Source: Sphingobium soli (GTDB lineage Bacteria; Pseudomonadota; Alphaproteobacteria; Sphingomonadales; Sphingomonadaceae). From it: a DNA stretch of 64,000 bases. Positions 9,079 to 17,609 of the stretch are shown piece after piece. A program made the position numbers and the translations under genes. Positions within the stretch are counted from its first letter, which is position 1. The number at the start of each line of letters is the position of its first letter. Below the pieces are notes generated by a model that saw nothing but the letters and a program-made list of their open reading frames with translations, was not told the DNA's origin and searched no databases. The DNA lies in assembly GCF_020782245.1 (NCBI RefSeq), contig NZ_JAJGNP010000002.1:339250-403249 (forward strand), written 5' to 3'.

Positions 9079-9142
9079 CCGTTCAGTTCGTGCATATTAA
9101 GAACCGATGCGCGAGAGTTCTCGACAAGCTCGAACTGAACGG
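9079..9142. repeat. REP-like inverted repeat
   Basis: Perfect 12-bp arms CCGTTCAGTTCG (9079-9090) and CGAACTGAACGG (9131-9142) enclose 40 bases; the right arm is preceded by GTTCTCGACAAG, the same context as the repeats near 23.9 and 24.3 kb. It lies between convergent genes and may also act as a terminator for both. Confidence 0.7.
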
Positions 9143-9153
9143 TGTTTATATGT

Positions 9154-10497
9154 TTAAGCCAATTCCAGTTCGCCCATCCATGCGCCCAGCGACGAGCGCG
9201 CGCGCGCGGTATAGGCTTCCTTGCGCTGTTTCTTCTTCACGTCATCCAGCGGCGGAAACAGGCCGAAATTGACGTTCATCGGTTGATAGTCGGCGGTCGC
9301 GACATTGCCCGTCACATGGCCAAGCAGCGCGCCCAGCGCCGTGTCGGCCGGCGGCGGCGTCATCTCCCGGCCCAGCAGTTCGGCCGCGGCGAACCGTCCG
9401 GCAAGCAGGCCGATGGCCGCGCTTTCGACATAGCCTTCGCATCCCGTCATCTGTCCGGCAAAGCGGATATGCGGCGCGCTTTTAAGGCGCAGCGTCGCGT
9501 CCAGCAACTTGGGGCTCTGGATGAAGGTGTTGCGATGCAGACCGCCGAGCCGGGCAAACTCCGCCTTTTCCAGGCCAGGAATGGTGCGGAACAGCTCGAC
9601 CTGCGCGCCATGTTTCAGCTTGGTCTGAAAGCCCACCATGTTCCAGAGCGTGCCCGATGCATTGTCCTGCCGCAACTGCACCACCGCATAAGGCCAGCGG
9701 CCCGTGCGCGGATTGTCGAGGCCCATCGGCTTCATCGGCCCGTGGCGCAGCGTTTCCGGCCCGCGCGACGCCATCACCTCGATCGGCATGCATCCTTCGA
9801 AATAGGGGGTGTTGGCCTCCCATTCCTTGAACTCGGTCTTCTCGCCGTCAAGCAGCCCCTGGACGAAGGCCTGATACTGGTCCTTGTCCATCGGGCAATT
9901 GATATAATCCTTGCCCTCGCCGCCGCCGGGACCAATCTTGTCCCAGCGATTGGCCATCCAGCATTGGTCCATGTCGATGCTGTCGCGGTGAATAACCGGC
10001 GCGATCGCGTCGAAAAAGGCCAGATGCTCCATCCCCGCCGCCTGGCCGATGCTTGTCGCCAGCACCGGCGCGGTCAGCGGCCCGGTGGCGACGATCGTCA
10101 TGCCTTCGTCCGGCAGCGCGTCGATCCGTTCGCGCACGATTTCGATATTGGGATGCTCGGCCAGCGCGCGCGTGACAGCCTGCGAAAATACATGGCGATC
10201 GACCGCGAGCGCCGATCCGGCCGGCACCTTGGCTGGCTCCGCGCTTGCCATGATGAGCGACCCCAGCCGCCGCATCTCCTGATGCAGCAGGCCGACCGCA
10301 TTCTTGTCGGCATCGTCGGACCGAAAACTGTTGGAACAGACCAGTTCCGCCAGCCCGTCCGTCTGGTGCGCCGGGGTCATGTCCCCCGCGCCGCGCATTT
10401 CCGACAGCCGCACGCGAACGCCCGCCTGCGCCAACTGCCAGGCCGCCTCCGACCCGGCCAGCCCGCCGCCAATGATATGCACCTGATGATCGGACAT
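9154..10497 (-). CDS. trmFO: Methylenetetrahydrofolate-tRNA (uracil-5)-methyltransferase TrmFO
   Basis: A 447-residue FAD enzyme that makes m5U54 in the tRNA T-loop using methylenetetrahydrofolate as carbon donor. The N-terminal dinucleotide motif is [18 protein letters not shown] (residues 6-23). Other family signatures are [11 protein letters not shown] near residue 53, [11 protein letters not shown], the [13 protein letters not shown] motif and [20 protein letters not shown] near the C-terminus, the second FAD-contacting region. Length is normal for the family. It stands alone, convergent with the EF-hand gene. Confidence 0.95.
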   Translation of the reverse strand: MSDHQVHIIGGGLAGSEAAWQLAQAGVRVRLSEMRGAGDMTPAHQTDGLAELVCSNSFRSDDADKNAVGLLHQEMRRLGSLIMASAEPAKVPAGSALAVDRHVFSQAVTRALAEHPNIEIVRERIDALPDEGMTIVATGPLTAPVLATSIGQAAGMEHLAFFDAIAPVIHRDSIDMDQCWMANRWDKIGPGGGEGKDYINCPMDKDQYQAFVQGLLDGEKTEFKEWEANTPYFEGCMPIEVMASRGPETLRHGPMKPMGLDNPRTGRWPYAVVQLRQDNASGTLWNMVGFQTKLKHGAQVELFRTIPGLEKAEFARLGGLHRNTFIQSPKLLDATLRLKSAPHIRFAGQMTGCEGYVESAAIGLLAGRFAAAELLGREMTPPPADTALGALLGHVTGNVATADYQPMNVNFGLFPPLDDVKKKQRKEAYTARARSSLGAWMGELELA

Positions 10498-10624
10498 GGT
10501 TCGCCTGACTTCGATTATAGCTGCTAAAAAGGGGAGGAGGGGCGCCAGTGGGGCATAAACCCGCCCTGTGCAAGCGCTATAGCCCGTCCCCGCGCCTCAG
10601 GCCAAGGGTTCAGGCGCTATGGGC

Positions 10625-11038
10625 TCAGGCGGCGGTGCGGCTATGGGACAGCCAGGCGCAAATCCCGCTGGTGGCGATCAGGGCGAAGCTCACTGTGCCG
10701 GATGAGGTAAACAGGCCTATTGCCCAAACGAAAGCTGCCCCGGTCAGCAGGCCCGCCGCCGCCCAGGCCGGCCGGGCGGACAGGATGTCGAAGCGATCGG
10801 CCAAATGATGCATGAGGAAGGTGCCGGCAGCGATCGGCAAGCAGGCCACGAAGGGGCCGAAGATCAAGGCGAAGAGGAAGACTACCGGAATGCCCAGCAA
10901 TGCCGCCGGCTCCAGGTCGATCGCGTCTGGCAACTCCATATACGCCATGGCCGCCAGGCTGAGCGCGACGCACAAGGGGCCGGCGGTCAGAATGGCCCGG
11001 CTGGCGCCACGGAAAGCGGTCTTGGGCGGTTCATACAT
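10625..11038 (-). CDS. Small integral membrane protein (unknown)
   Basis: A 137-residue protein with about four hydrophobic segments (roughly residues 15-35, 43-70, 88-107 and 110-130). No family recognised. It is the second of two small membrane-protein genes on the minus strand behind a GbsR-type regulator; 54 bases separate it from the first. That gap contains a GC hairpin (GGAGGGG 11060-11066 with CCCCTCC 11078-11084), which could attenuate transcription into this gene. Function unknown; co-regulation with the neighbour is inferred. Confidence 0.6.
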   Translation of the reverse strand: MYEPPKTAFRGASRAILTAGPLCVALSLAAMAYMELPDAIDLEPAALLGIPVVFLFALIFGPFVACLPIAAGTFLMHHLADRFDILSARPAWAAAGLLTGAAFVWAIGLFTSSGTVSFALIATSGICAWLSHSRTAA

Positions 11039-11092
11039 GGCGACCTCCTACATCGAAAGGGAGGGGCCGCACCGCCGCCCCTCCATGGCGTG

Positions 11093-11464
11093 TCAGGCTG
11101 CCTGCGGATGGCCGTTGGTCAGCCAGCCATTCACCTTGCGCCCGAAATGCGCGATCGCGCCCATGTTGAAAAAGTGCATGCCGCCCAGCACGATAACGGC
11201 CAGGCCCACCTTGCCGCTCAGGAAACGGATCGCGTCTGCATAGGTGACGGGTTCCTTACCCAGGCTCAGCGTCAGGGTGATGAAGCCGATATTGACGAGG
11301 TAGAAGCCGACGACCAGCAGGTGATTGGTCGACCGCGCCAGCTGCGCATTATGGCCAAAACACTGGACCAGAAACACTTCGCCATTTTTGGACAGGGTGC
11401 GCGCGACCCAGATGGTGATCCCGATGGTGATTCCCAGATAGAGGGCATAGGCAGTCTCGACCAT
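11093..11464 (-). CDS. Small integral membrane protein (unknown), probable target of the adjacent regulator
   Basis: A 123-residue protein with about three to four hydrophobic segments (residues 3-22, 45-66, 82-103). It has no motif that I can assign. Its ribosome-binding site (AGGAGA just upstream of ATG at 11464) is strong. An 18-bp sequence at 11493-11510, close to the palindrome in front of the regulator gene at 12107-12124, sits 29 bases upstream of its start, so it is likely controlled by that regulator. Together with 10625-11038 it forms a probable two-gene operon of membrane proteins. Confidence 0.65.
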   Translation of the reverse strand: MVETAYALYLGITIGITIWVARTLSKNGEVFLVQCFGHNAQLARSTNHLLVVGFYLVNIGFITLTLSLGKEPVTYADAIRFLSGKVGLAVIVLGGMHFFNMGAIAHFGRKVNGWLTNGHPQAA

Positions 11465-11484
11465 GATGCGTCTCCTTTCAAATA

Positions 11485-11511
11485 TTCCGTAATTTCGGTA
11501 AATTCAGAAAT
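11485..11511. promoter_or_regulatory. Putative operator of the GbsR-like regulator (target copy)
   Basis: TTTCGGTAAATTCAGAAA (11493-11510) differs at three positions from the perfect palindrome TTTCTGTAAAAACAGAAA before the regulator gene. Similarity extends over 27 bases (20 identical) and includes a flanking TTCCGT in both places. It lies upstream of the membrane-protein gene at 11464. Confidence 0.6.
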
Positions 11512-11543
11512 CCATGGGCGTGAAAACGGATACCACGTCGGCG

Positions 11544-12098
11544 TTAGCCGCTATTCGCATCCTTCTTTCCGCCGGGCAGGAAGCGGACGACTTTGCCGCC
11601 CAGCTTCATCAGCGCGACCAATGTGGGCTTGGGCAGCACGCGCATCTGCTCATACCAATTGCCCAGGGTGGATAGAAACTCGTGCATGCGGGTGATGCGT
11701 TCGCGCACATGGGGCGGGCAGGTGGCGTCCTTGGCCAGGCGTTGGGCCAGTTCATTAAGCAGCGCGATGGTCGGGTCGATCTCGCGCCGCTTGCGCTCGG
11801 CCGCGATGCGGGTGAGCATTTCCCACAGGTCCAGTTCCGCCACGAAATGGTCGCGCCGGTCGCCCTCGACATGGACGCGCCGAACGATGGCGTAGGACTG
11901 CAATTCCTTGAGTGCCGTCGATACGTTGGAGCGGGCGAGCCCGAGCTGGTCGACAATTTCGTCCGCGGGCAGGGGTCGGTCCGACAGGTAGAGGAGGGCA
12001 TGCACCTGGCTCACCGACCGGTTGACGCCCCACTGCGTCCCCATCTCGCCCCAATGGAGCAGGAACGCCTTGGCATCGGGATGGTCAAGCAGTGGCAT
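11544..12098 (-). CDS. GbsR/MarR-family transcriptional regulator
   Basis: A 184-residue winged-helix regulator. The start MPLLDHPDAKAF at 12098 is used; the longer frame to 12236 lacks family character. Near residue 17 comes GEMGTQWGVNRSVSQVHALL, typical of the GbsR subgroup of MarR proteins, followed by the recognition helix region LGLARSNVSTALKELQ (about residues 49-64) and the wing (VEGDRRDHFVAE). GbsR-type proteins respond to small ligands and usually repress nearby membrane or transport genes. An 18-bp perfect palindrome is just upstream of its own start and a related copy is in front of the next gene, suggesting autoregulation. Confidence 0.8.
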   Translation of the reverse strand: MPLLDHPDAKAFLLHWGEMGTQWGVNRSVSQVHALLYLSDRPLPADEIVDQLGLARSNVSTALKELQSYAIVRRVHVEGDRRDHFVAELDLWEMLTRIAAERKRREIDPTIALLNELAQRLAKDATCPPHVRERITRMHEFLSTLGNWYEQMRVLPKPTLVALMKLGGKVVRFLPGGKKDANSG

Positions 12099-12105
12099 GA
12101 TGTTT

Positions 12106-12132
12106 CTTTCTGTAAAAACAGAAATAACGGAA
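12106..12132. promoter_or_regulatory. Putative autoregulatory operator of the GbsR-like regulator
   Basis: A perfect palindrome TTTCTGTAAAAACAGAAA (12107-12124) lies 9 bases upstream of the regulator's ATG. Together with the adjacent ACGGAA (12127-12132) it matches the site at 11485-11511. Confidence 0.65.
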
Positions 12133-12293
12133 GGAATGGGCGCCCGCAAGCGGAAATCGCGTGCATTTGTCGCTTTCGGTGTCGGCGTCAGGCAAAAGGC
12201 ACGCGCCCGTGACAAATCGGTTCGCATCGGCAACAAAGGGCGGCCTGCCGCGTTCGCCTATGAGATTTGCCTTCTGCCCTTGGAGATTTGCTC

Positions 12294-12839
12294 ATGAAAA
12301 TCCTGCCTGTCATGCTCGTCCTGCCGCTGGGCGCCGCCCTGTCCGCCTGCGCCACCACCGGCACGGACACTGCCATGCCGGCCGAAGCGCCGATGGCCAG
12401 TACCAAGCTCATGGCCGGCGACGGCAGCGCGCGCGGCACCGCGACTGTGACCGAAGCGGCCGACGGGCTGCATGTCCTGGTCAAGGCGCAGGGGCTGACG
12501 CCGGGCATGCATGCCGTCCATATCCACACGACCGGCATGTGCACCCCGCCCGACTTCACCAGCGCCGGTGGCCATTGGAACCCGACCAACCGCCAGCATG
12601 GCGCGGACAACCCGGCCGGCAAGCATATGGGTGACATGCCCAATATGATGGCCGGGTCGGACGGCATGGGCGAACTGGAATATGTCGTGCCCGGCGGCCT
12701 GATTTCGACCGGCTCCATGCCGTTGCTGGATAGCGATGGCGCGGCGGTGGTCATTCACGCGAAAGCCGATGACAATATGAGCGATCCGGCTGGCAATGCC
12801 GGCGGCCGCGTGGCCTGCGGCGTGCTGAAGGCCGGCTGA
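12294..12839 (+). CDS. sodC: Copper/zinc superoxide dismutase, lipoprotein form
   Basis: A 181-residue Cu/Zn superoxide dismutase converting superoxide to peroxide and oxygen in the cell envelope. ATG at 12294 (GGAG at 12282) gives a signal peptide ending in the lipobox LSAC, with Cys19 as the probable lipid-modified residue. Family motifs are HAVHIHTTGMC (two copper histidines and the first disulfide cysteine), GGHWNPTNRQHG (bridging region) and the C-terminal GGRVACGVL with the second disulfide cysteine. An upstream in-frame start at 12267 would spoil the signal peptide. It is transcribed away from the GbsR-like gene. Confidence 0.92.
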   Translation: MKILPVMLVLPLGAALSACATTGTDTAMPAEAPMASTKLMAGDGSARGTATVTEAADGLHVLVKAQGLTPGMHAVHIHTTGMCTPPDFTSAGGHWNPTNRQHGADNPAGKHMGDMPNMMAGSDGMGELEYVVPGGLISTGSMPLLDSDGAAVVIHAKADDNMSDPAGNAGGRVACGVLKAG

Positions 12840-12854
12840 GCGGCCTTCACATCC

Positions 12855-13412
12855 TCAGATGGCGGGGCACATATCCCCGCCATCGCCATGATAATCCGCC
12901 ACCGCTTGGTAGCGCGCGCCATTATGTCCCAGGCGGCTTTCGAACAGGGTGAAGCCATCGATACGGAAGGCGGGGGTCGACAGTCCGGCATGAACGGCCA
13001 GGAAGCCATCGACCATTGTGCCTCTCCGCCCGAACCGGGCCAATGTTATATGCGGCAGATAGGCGCGTCCCTCCGGCCCAAGCCCCGCGCGGACGCAGGC
13101 GCGATCGACCTTGCGATGGAGTTGCGCCAGCGGTTCGCGTGGCTGCACGCCAGCCCATAACGTATCGACAACGCCCCTGCGGTCGAAACTGCCCACCCCC
13201 TCGATCCGCACATCGAAGGGCGTGAAACGGATAGCGCCGAGCAGATCGGCCAGGTCATTGGCCCGATGCCGGTCCACCTCTCCTATGAAGCGCAAAGTCA
13301 GGTGCAATTGCTCGTCATCCTGCCACCGCGCGCCCTCCACGCCGCCGGCCAACGACAATAAGCGGGCCCGTATCGCTGCGGGCGGACGGATGGCGATAAA
13401 CAGACGATGCAT
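12855..13412 (-). CDS. thpR: RNA 2',3'-cyclic phosphodiesterase (2'-5' RNA ligase family)
   Basis: A 185-residue 2H phosphoesterase. The start is MHRLFIAIRPPAAIR at 13412; the frame continues upstream without family similarity. The two catalytic H-x-T/S motifs are HLTLRFIGE and HITLARFGR, at the usual spacing of the ThpR family. ThpR proteins hydrolyse 2',3'-cyclic phosphate RNA ends and can join tRNA halves in vitro; the cellular role is not settled. Divergent from the BI-1 gene. Confidence 0.88.
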   Translation of the reverse strand: MHRLFIAIRPPAAIRARLLSLAGGVEGARWQDDEQLHLTLRFIGEVDRHRANDLADLLGAIRFTPFDVRIEGVGSFDRRGVVDTLWAGVQPREPLAQLHRKVDRACVRAGLGPEGRAYLPHITLARFGRRGTMVDGFLAVHAGLSTPAFRIDGFTLFESRLGHNGARYQAVADYHGDGGDMCPAI

Positions 13413-13534
13413 CGGCGGACTATAGCCCTGCGCGCCCAATGTGCCATATCCGTTCCGGTTTGGCTTGAAGTCGCCGCCATTAGCGCCGATAATGAAGGGA
13501 CCGGCGACGAACGCCGGCAAAGGAGATGAATTTC

Positions 13535-14272
13535 ATGGCCAACTGGTCCGACCCCCGATCCGGCGTTGCGGGTTTTGGCAACGCCACTGCCGCACGCGGC
13601 GAGGCGTTCGACGCCGGGCTGCGCCGCTATATGCTCTCGGTCTATAATTATATGGCGAGCGGCGTGTTGCTGACCGGCATCGTCGCTCTGCTGTTCGCGT
13701 CGAGCGGTCTTGCCTATCAGGTACTCGCCGGGCCGGGCATCCTCAAATATATCATCATGTTTGCCCCGCTGGCCTTCGTGATGGTGCTGAGCTTCGGCAT
13801 CAACCGGCTCTCGACGGCGACGGCCCAGGCGCTTTACTGGGTCTATGCCGCCGTGATGGGCCTGTCGCTCTCGTCAATCTTCCTGGTCTATACCGGAACG
13901 TCGATCGCACAGACCTTCTTCGCGACCGCTGCCGCATTTGCGGGCCTCAGCCTGTGGGGCTATACGACCAAGAAGGACTTGTCGGGTTTCGGCACGTTCC
14001 TGATCATGGGCGTTGTCGGCCTTCTGGTCGCTAGCCTCATCAACCTGTTCCTGCGCTCCAGCGCGATGGATCTGGTGATCAGCTTCCTGGGCGTGCTGCT
14101 GTTCGCGGGCCTCACTGCCTATGACACGCAGAAGATCAAGAGCATCTACGCGCATGTCGCCGGCACCGACATGATGGGCAAGTCGGTCATCATGGGGGCG
14201 CTGAACCTCTATCTTGACTTCATCAACATGTTCCTGTTCCTGCTGCGCTTCATGGGCGGCAGCCGCGACTGA
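13535..14272 (+). CDS. Bax inhibitor-1/YccA family membrane protein
   Basis: A 245-residue membrane protein with seven hydrophobic segments, of the Bax-inhibitor-1 (YbhL/YccA) family. Residues from YMLSVYNYMASGVLLTG onward and the C-terminal YDTQKIKSIYAH, followed by GALNLYLDFINMFLFLLR, are family hallmarks. The AAGGAG at 13520-13525 is correctly spaced for the ATG at 13535, not for the ATG at 13526. Family members are linked to calcium leak and quality control of membrane proteins; the exact role here is unknown. A terminator follows. Confidence 0.9.
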   Translation: MANWSDPRSGVAGFGNATAARGEAFDAGLRRYMLSVYNYMASGVLLTGIVALLFASSGLAYQVLAGPGILKYIIMFAPLAFVMVLSFGINRLSTATAQALYWVYAAVMGLSLSSIFLVYTGTSIAQTFFATAAAFAGLSLWGYTTKKDLSGFGTFLIMGVVGLLVASLINLFLRSSAMDLVISFLGVLLFAGLTAYDTQKIKSIYAHVAGTDMMGKSVIMGALNLYLDFINMFLFLLRFMGGSRD

Positions 14273-14294
14273 TCGCACATTTCAATCAAACAGG

Positions 14295-14327
14295 AAGGCC
14301 CGGCGGGACGATCCCGCCGGGCCTTTT
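14295..14327. terminator. Bidirectional terminator between the BI-1 and GST genes
   Basis: A 14-bp perfect stem (AAGGCCCGGCGGGA, loop CGA, TCCCGCCGGGCCTT) ends in a T run on the plus strand; the convergent GST gene ends 24 bases further on. Confidence 0.85.
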
Positions 14328-14350
14328 TCGTTGTGGGACGACAGGGGGTA

Positions 14351-14983
14351 TCACCCTTCCTTCTGCATCTCCGCGATCAGGGCGTTGTCGATTTCCTTCT
14401 GCCGCTGATAGGCGGGGCGTTCCCGCAACCGGCTGGCATAGGCTTCGAATGCAGGGCGGGACGGGATCGACTCGAAGGCGAGGCCCCAGTCCACTTGCGC
14501 CCCCACATAGACGTCGGCAGCGGTGAATTGCTCGCCGCAAATCCATGCATCACCCGACACCGCCATTTCCAATGCGTCGATCGCGCCGTCGAAGCTGCCA
14601 TATCCTGCCATCTTCTCTCGTCCTTCCGGCACGACGAAGCCCAGGGCCTTGTTCGTGACAGCGGCCTCGACCGGCCCGGCGGCAAAGAAGAGCCAGCGAT
14701 AATAGGCGTCGCGCGCGTCCAGCGGCGGCGCAAGGCCGGCGTCGGGGAAGGCGTCAGCCAGATAGGCGCAAATGGCCGCACATTCCGTGACGACCCGCCC
14801 GCCATGCACAATCGCGGGAACCTTGCCCATCGGATTGATCGCGCGATAATCGGCGGCCTTCATGCTGCCGTCGTCGTAACCGAGGAGGATGGTGTTATAG
14901 GCTTCGCCAACCTCCTCCAGCATCCAGCGGGCGATCTGCCCACGCGACATGGGATTGGTGTAGAGCGTAAGGTCCAGGGCCAT
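14351..14983 (-). CDS. Glutathione S-transferase family protein
   Basis: A 210-residue GST. The start MALDLTLYTNPMSRGQIARW at 14983 has GGGAG upstream. The N-terminal thioredoxin-like domain contains NPMSRGQIARWMLEE (the catalytic Ser/Tyr region), NPMGKVPAI with the cis-Pro, and VTECAAICAYL binding the glutathione gamma-glutamyl part. The C-terminal all-helical domain contains GEQFTAADVYVGAQV, the N-capping box. The substrate cannot be deduced. Transcribed toward the terminator at 14295. Confidence 0.88.
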   Translation of the reverse strand: MALDLTLYTNPMSRGQIARWMLEEVGEAYNTILLGYDDGSMKAADYRAINPMGKVPAIVHGGRVVTECAAICAYLADAFPDAGLAPPLDARDAYYRWLFFAAGPVEAAVTNKALGFVVPEGREKMAGYGSFDGAIDALEMAVSGDAWICGEQFTAADVYVGAQVDWGLAFESIPSRPAFEAYASRLRERPAYQRQKEIDNALIAEMQKEG

Positions 14984-15108
14984 TGCGATGCTCCCGTGAT
15001 TCATGAGGGCGGCAGAATGGCGCAACCGGATGGTCGGCGCCATCTGTTTGCGCCAGCATCATCGCCGCATCGGGCGGCAGGAGCGAAGGAGGGGCTTAAA
15101 CGGGCGCA

Positions 15109-15134
15109 AAAAAAGCCCCGGATCGCTCCGGGGC
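15109..15134 (-). terminator. Terminator of rpoH
   Basis: On the minus strand GCCCCGGA (loop of four) TCCGGGGC is followed by seven T residues (the A run before 15115 on the plus strand). It lies 25 bases after the rpoH stop codon. Confidence 0.85.
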
Positions 15135-15158
15135 CTTTCTGGTAAGATCTTGGTTCGA

Positions 15159-16070
15159 TCAGGCCGTCGCCAACCGCGCCAGCTTGTCCAGCCGCCCGCC
15201 GGCGATCCGCATCATCGCCTTTTGCAGCTTTTCGAACGCCCGCACCTCGATCTGGCGGACGCGTTCCCGACTGACCCCATAGACCTGGCTCAATTCCTCC
15301 AGCGTCTTGGGTTCTTCGGCCAGGCGGCGTTCGGCCAGGATATGCTTTTCGCGGTCGTTGAGGTCATCCATCGCCTCCACCAGCATGTCGTGACGCTGAA
15401 CCTTTTCCTGCTCGTCGGCGACACGCTCGTCCTGCAACGGATCGGTGTCGGCCAGCCAATCCTGCCACTGCCCCTCGCCATCCTCACGCATTGGCACGTT
15501 GAGCGACGTATCGCCGCCCATCGCCATGCGACGATTCATGGAGATGACATCATCCTCGCTGACGCCAAGATCGGTAGCGATCTTCGTGACATCCTCGGGG
15601 CGCAGGTCGCCATCCTCGAACGCTTCGATATTGTTCTTCATCCGGCGCAGATTGAAGAACAGCTTCTTCTGCGCGGCGGTGGTGCCCATTTTCACCAGGC
15701 TCCAGGAGCGCAGGATGAATTCCTGGATCGACGCACGAATCCACCACATGGCGTAGGTCGCCAGGCGGAAGCCACGGTCTGCCTCGAACTTTTTCACACC
15801 CTGCATCAGGCCGATATTGCCTTCGCTGATCAGCTCGCTGACCGGCAGGCCATAGCCACGATAGCCCATGGCGATCTTGGCCACCAGCCGCAGGTGCGAG
15901 GTTACAAGCTGCGCAGCAGCCTCAGGATCCTGATGTTCCTGATAGCGCTTTGCGAGCATATATTCCTGCTCGGGCGTCAACAGCGGAAATTTGCGAATTT
16001 CCGATAGATAGCGGTTGAGGCTGGCTTCACCGCCCAGCGCCGGAACCGCGGGGACATTGCTCTTGGCCAT
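15159..16070 (-). CDS. rpoH: RNA polymerase heat-shock sigma factor sigma-32
   Basis: A 303-residue sigma-70-family factor. Region 2 contains LRLVAKIAMGYRGYGLPVSE and TYAMWWIRASIQEFILRSWS; the RpoH-specific box QKKLFFNLR is at residues 134-142, which distinguishes it from RpoD. Region 4.2 is LEELSQVYGVSRERVRQIE. ATG at 16070 is chosen since AAAGGTG stands at the right distance; a further ATG at 16091 gives seven extra residues. Sigma-32 directs chaperone and protease genes during heat and related stress. Confidence 0.95.
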   Translation of the reverse strand: MAKSNVPAVPALGGEASLNRYLSEIRKFPLLTPEQEYMLAKRYQEHQDPEAAAQLVTSHLRLVAKIAMGYRGYGLPVSELISEGNIGLMQGVKKFEADRGFRLATYAMWWIRASIQEFILRSWSLVKMGTTAAQKKLFFNLRRMKNNIEAFEDGDLRPEDVTKIATDLGVSEDDVISMNRRMAMGGDTSLNVPMREDGEGQWQDWLADTDPLQDERVADEQEKVQRHDMLVEAMDDLNDREKHILAERRLAEEPKTLEELSQVYGVSRERVRQIEVRAFEKLQKAMMRIAGGRLDKLARLATA

Positions 16071-16145
16071 GTCGTCACCTTTCCCTTTCATGCGCGGCGG
16101 GACCCAGAAGAGGCGTCACAGGCGCCGTCGCAAACTTGTCGAAAC

Positions 16146-17099
16146 CTATACGTGAAGCGCGCTTAACAGTTCCTGCATATCGGCAGGAAGTGCACTTTCG
16201 AACATAAGCGGTTCGTCCGTTACCGGATGTATGAACCCCAACATTCTGGCGTGCAATGCCTGCCTTCTGAAACCCAGCGTTTCCAGTATTGATTTGAAAC
16301 CTTTTCTTTCTCTACCGTAAACCGGGTCGCCAATCAAGGGGTGCCCGATATGCGCCATATGGACGCGGACCTGATGGGTGCGGCCGGTTTCGAGCCGGCA
16401 TTCCACCAGCGCCGCGCCACGCAGCCTGTCCAGCGTGCGATAATGAGTCACGGCATGTTTGCCGCGTCCTTCCCGATGAACCGCCATCTTCTTTCGATCA
16501 GCGTCCGACCGGCCGATCCAGCTATCGACGGTGCCGGCCGTTGGAACGGGGATGCCATAGGTGATCGCCGCATAGGCCCGTTCGATGCTGTGATCCTTGA
16601 ACTGGCGCGCCAGCCCTTCATGCGCCCTGTCCGTCTTGGCGACGACCAGCAGGCCCGACGTATCCTTGTCGATGCGATGGACGATCCCCGGCCGCGCGAC
16701 GCCGCCAATGCCCGACAATTGCCCCGCGCAATGATGCAGCAGCGCATTGACCAATGTGCCGTCCAGATTGCCAGCGGCGGGATGGACGACCAGGCCCGCG
16801 GGTTTGTCGACCACCAGCAGGTCGGCGTCCTCATGCACGATGGTCAGCGGAATATTCTGCGCCACCGTGTCGAGTGGCACGGGCGGGGGTAGGGTGATGG
16901 TGAAGCGCTGGCCCTCAGCCACCTTCATCGACCCACTGATCTTGCCGACCGGCGCCGAATGCACCTGGCCATCGCCAATCAGCGTTTTCAGCCGCTCGCG
17001 CGACAGGTCGGGCAACAGGTCCGCCAGGGCGCGATCCAGCCGCAGTCCATGCTGCGCCGGGCCGATTGTCGCTTCGATGATGGAATCCCCCAGGACCAT
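16146..17099 (-). CDS. rluD: 23S rRNA pseudouridine synthase of the RluD/RluA family
   Basis: A 317-residue protein with an N-terminal S4 RNA-binding domain (RLDRALADLLPDLSRERLKTL, residues 20-40) and an RluA-type catalytic domain with the HRIDKDTSGLLVVAK motif, the Asp being the catalytic residue. GRTHQVRVHMAHIGHPLIGD is the conserved C-terminal motif. RluD modifies three uridines in helix 69 of 23S rRNA; the family includes related enzymes, so the exact target is inferred. Its start codon is only 17 bases from the start of the divergent JAMM gene. Confidence 0.9.
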   Translation of the reverse strand: MVLGDSIIEATIGPAQHGLRLDRALADLLPDLSRERLKTLIGDGQVHSAPVGKISGSMKVAEGQRFTITLPPPVPLDTVAQNIPLTIVHEDADLLVVDKPAGLVVHPAAGNLDGTLVNALLHHCAGQLSGIGGVARPGIVHRIDKDTSGLLVVAKTDRAHEGLARQFKDHSIERAYAAITYGIPVPTAGTVDSWIGRSDADRKKMAVHREGRGKHAVTHYRTLDRLRGAALVECRLETGRTHQVRVHMAHIGHPLIGDPVYGRERKGFKSILETLGFRRQALHARMLGFIHPVTDEPLMFESALPADMQELLSALHV

Positions 17100-17116
17100 T
17101 GGCTAGGGAGATAGGC

Positions 17117-17518
17117 ATGAAGGTCGAGATAGCAAGAGGCGTGCTGGCGCAAATCAGGGCCTTGTGCGCGGCCGATCACAACGAGGTGTGCGGAATGCTG
17201 CTAGGCGCTGCGGGCCGCATCGATGCGATCCGCCCGGCCGCCAATGTCGCGACCGATCCGTCCCGGCATTTTGAACTGGACCCGGCCGTGCTGATCGCCG
17301 CCCATCGCGCCGCGCGGGACGCAGGTCCGGCCGTCATCGGCCATTATCACTCACACCCATCCGGGGTGGCTGTCCCATCGGCGACCGATGCCGCGTGCGC
17401 TGCGCCCGATGGCACGCTCTGGCTGATCGTCGCGGGTGACGTGGCGCGGTTGTGGATCGCCGGGCCGGGCGAGGGGGGCGCGGTGCGATTTGCCGAGGCG
17501 AAGCTCGACATGAGGTGA
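17117..17518 (+). CDS. JAMM/MPN+ metalloprotease-like protein (Mov34/M67 family)
   Basis: A 133-residue single-domain JAMM protein. The zinc-site motif is complete: Glu23 and H78-S-H80-P81 followed six residues later by S88 and by D91. Bacterial stand-alone JAMM proteins of this size often cut small sulfur-carrier proteins or ubiquitin-like partners in cysteine or cofactor pathways; no such carrier is encoded next to it. The start ATG at 17117 has GGGAG upstream; a longer frame from 17099 would overlap the rluD start. Confidence 0.85.
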   Translation: MKVEIARGVLAQIRALCAADHNEVCGMLLGAAGRIDAIRPAANVATDPSRHFELDPAVLIAAHRAARDAGPAVIGHYHSHPSGVAVPSATDAACAAPDGTLWLIVAGDVARLWIAGPGEGGAVRFAEAKLDMR

Positions 17519-17609
17519 CGGAAAGGCGGTGAGTCGGGGTTGCATCGGGGGGCGGGGCGGCGCATTAGCCGAACATTCCCATCTTCCAGCATTGGCGATC
17601 CGCATCCGC

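Noticed and set aside
9142..10527. Long plus-strand frame of 461 codons opposite trmFO
   Set aside because: It is a shadow of the trmFO codons in GC-rich DNA: Arg/His/Gln-rich, no family motif, and trmFO is certain.
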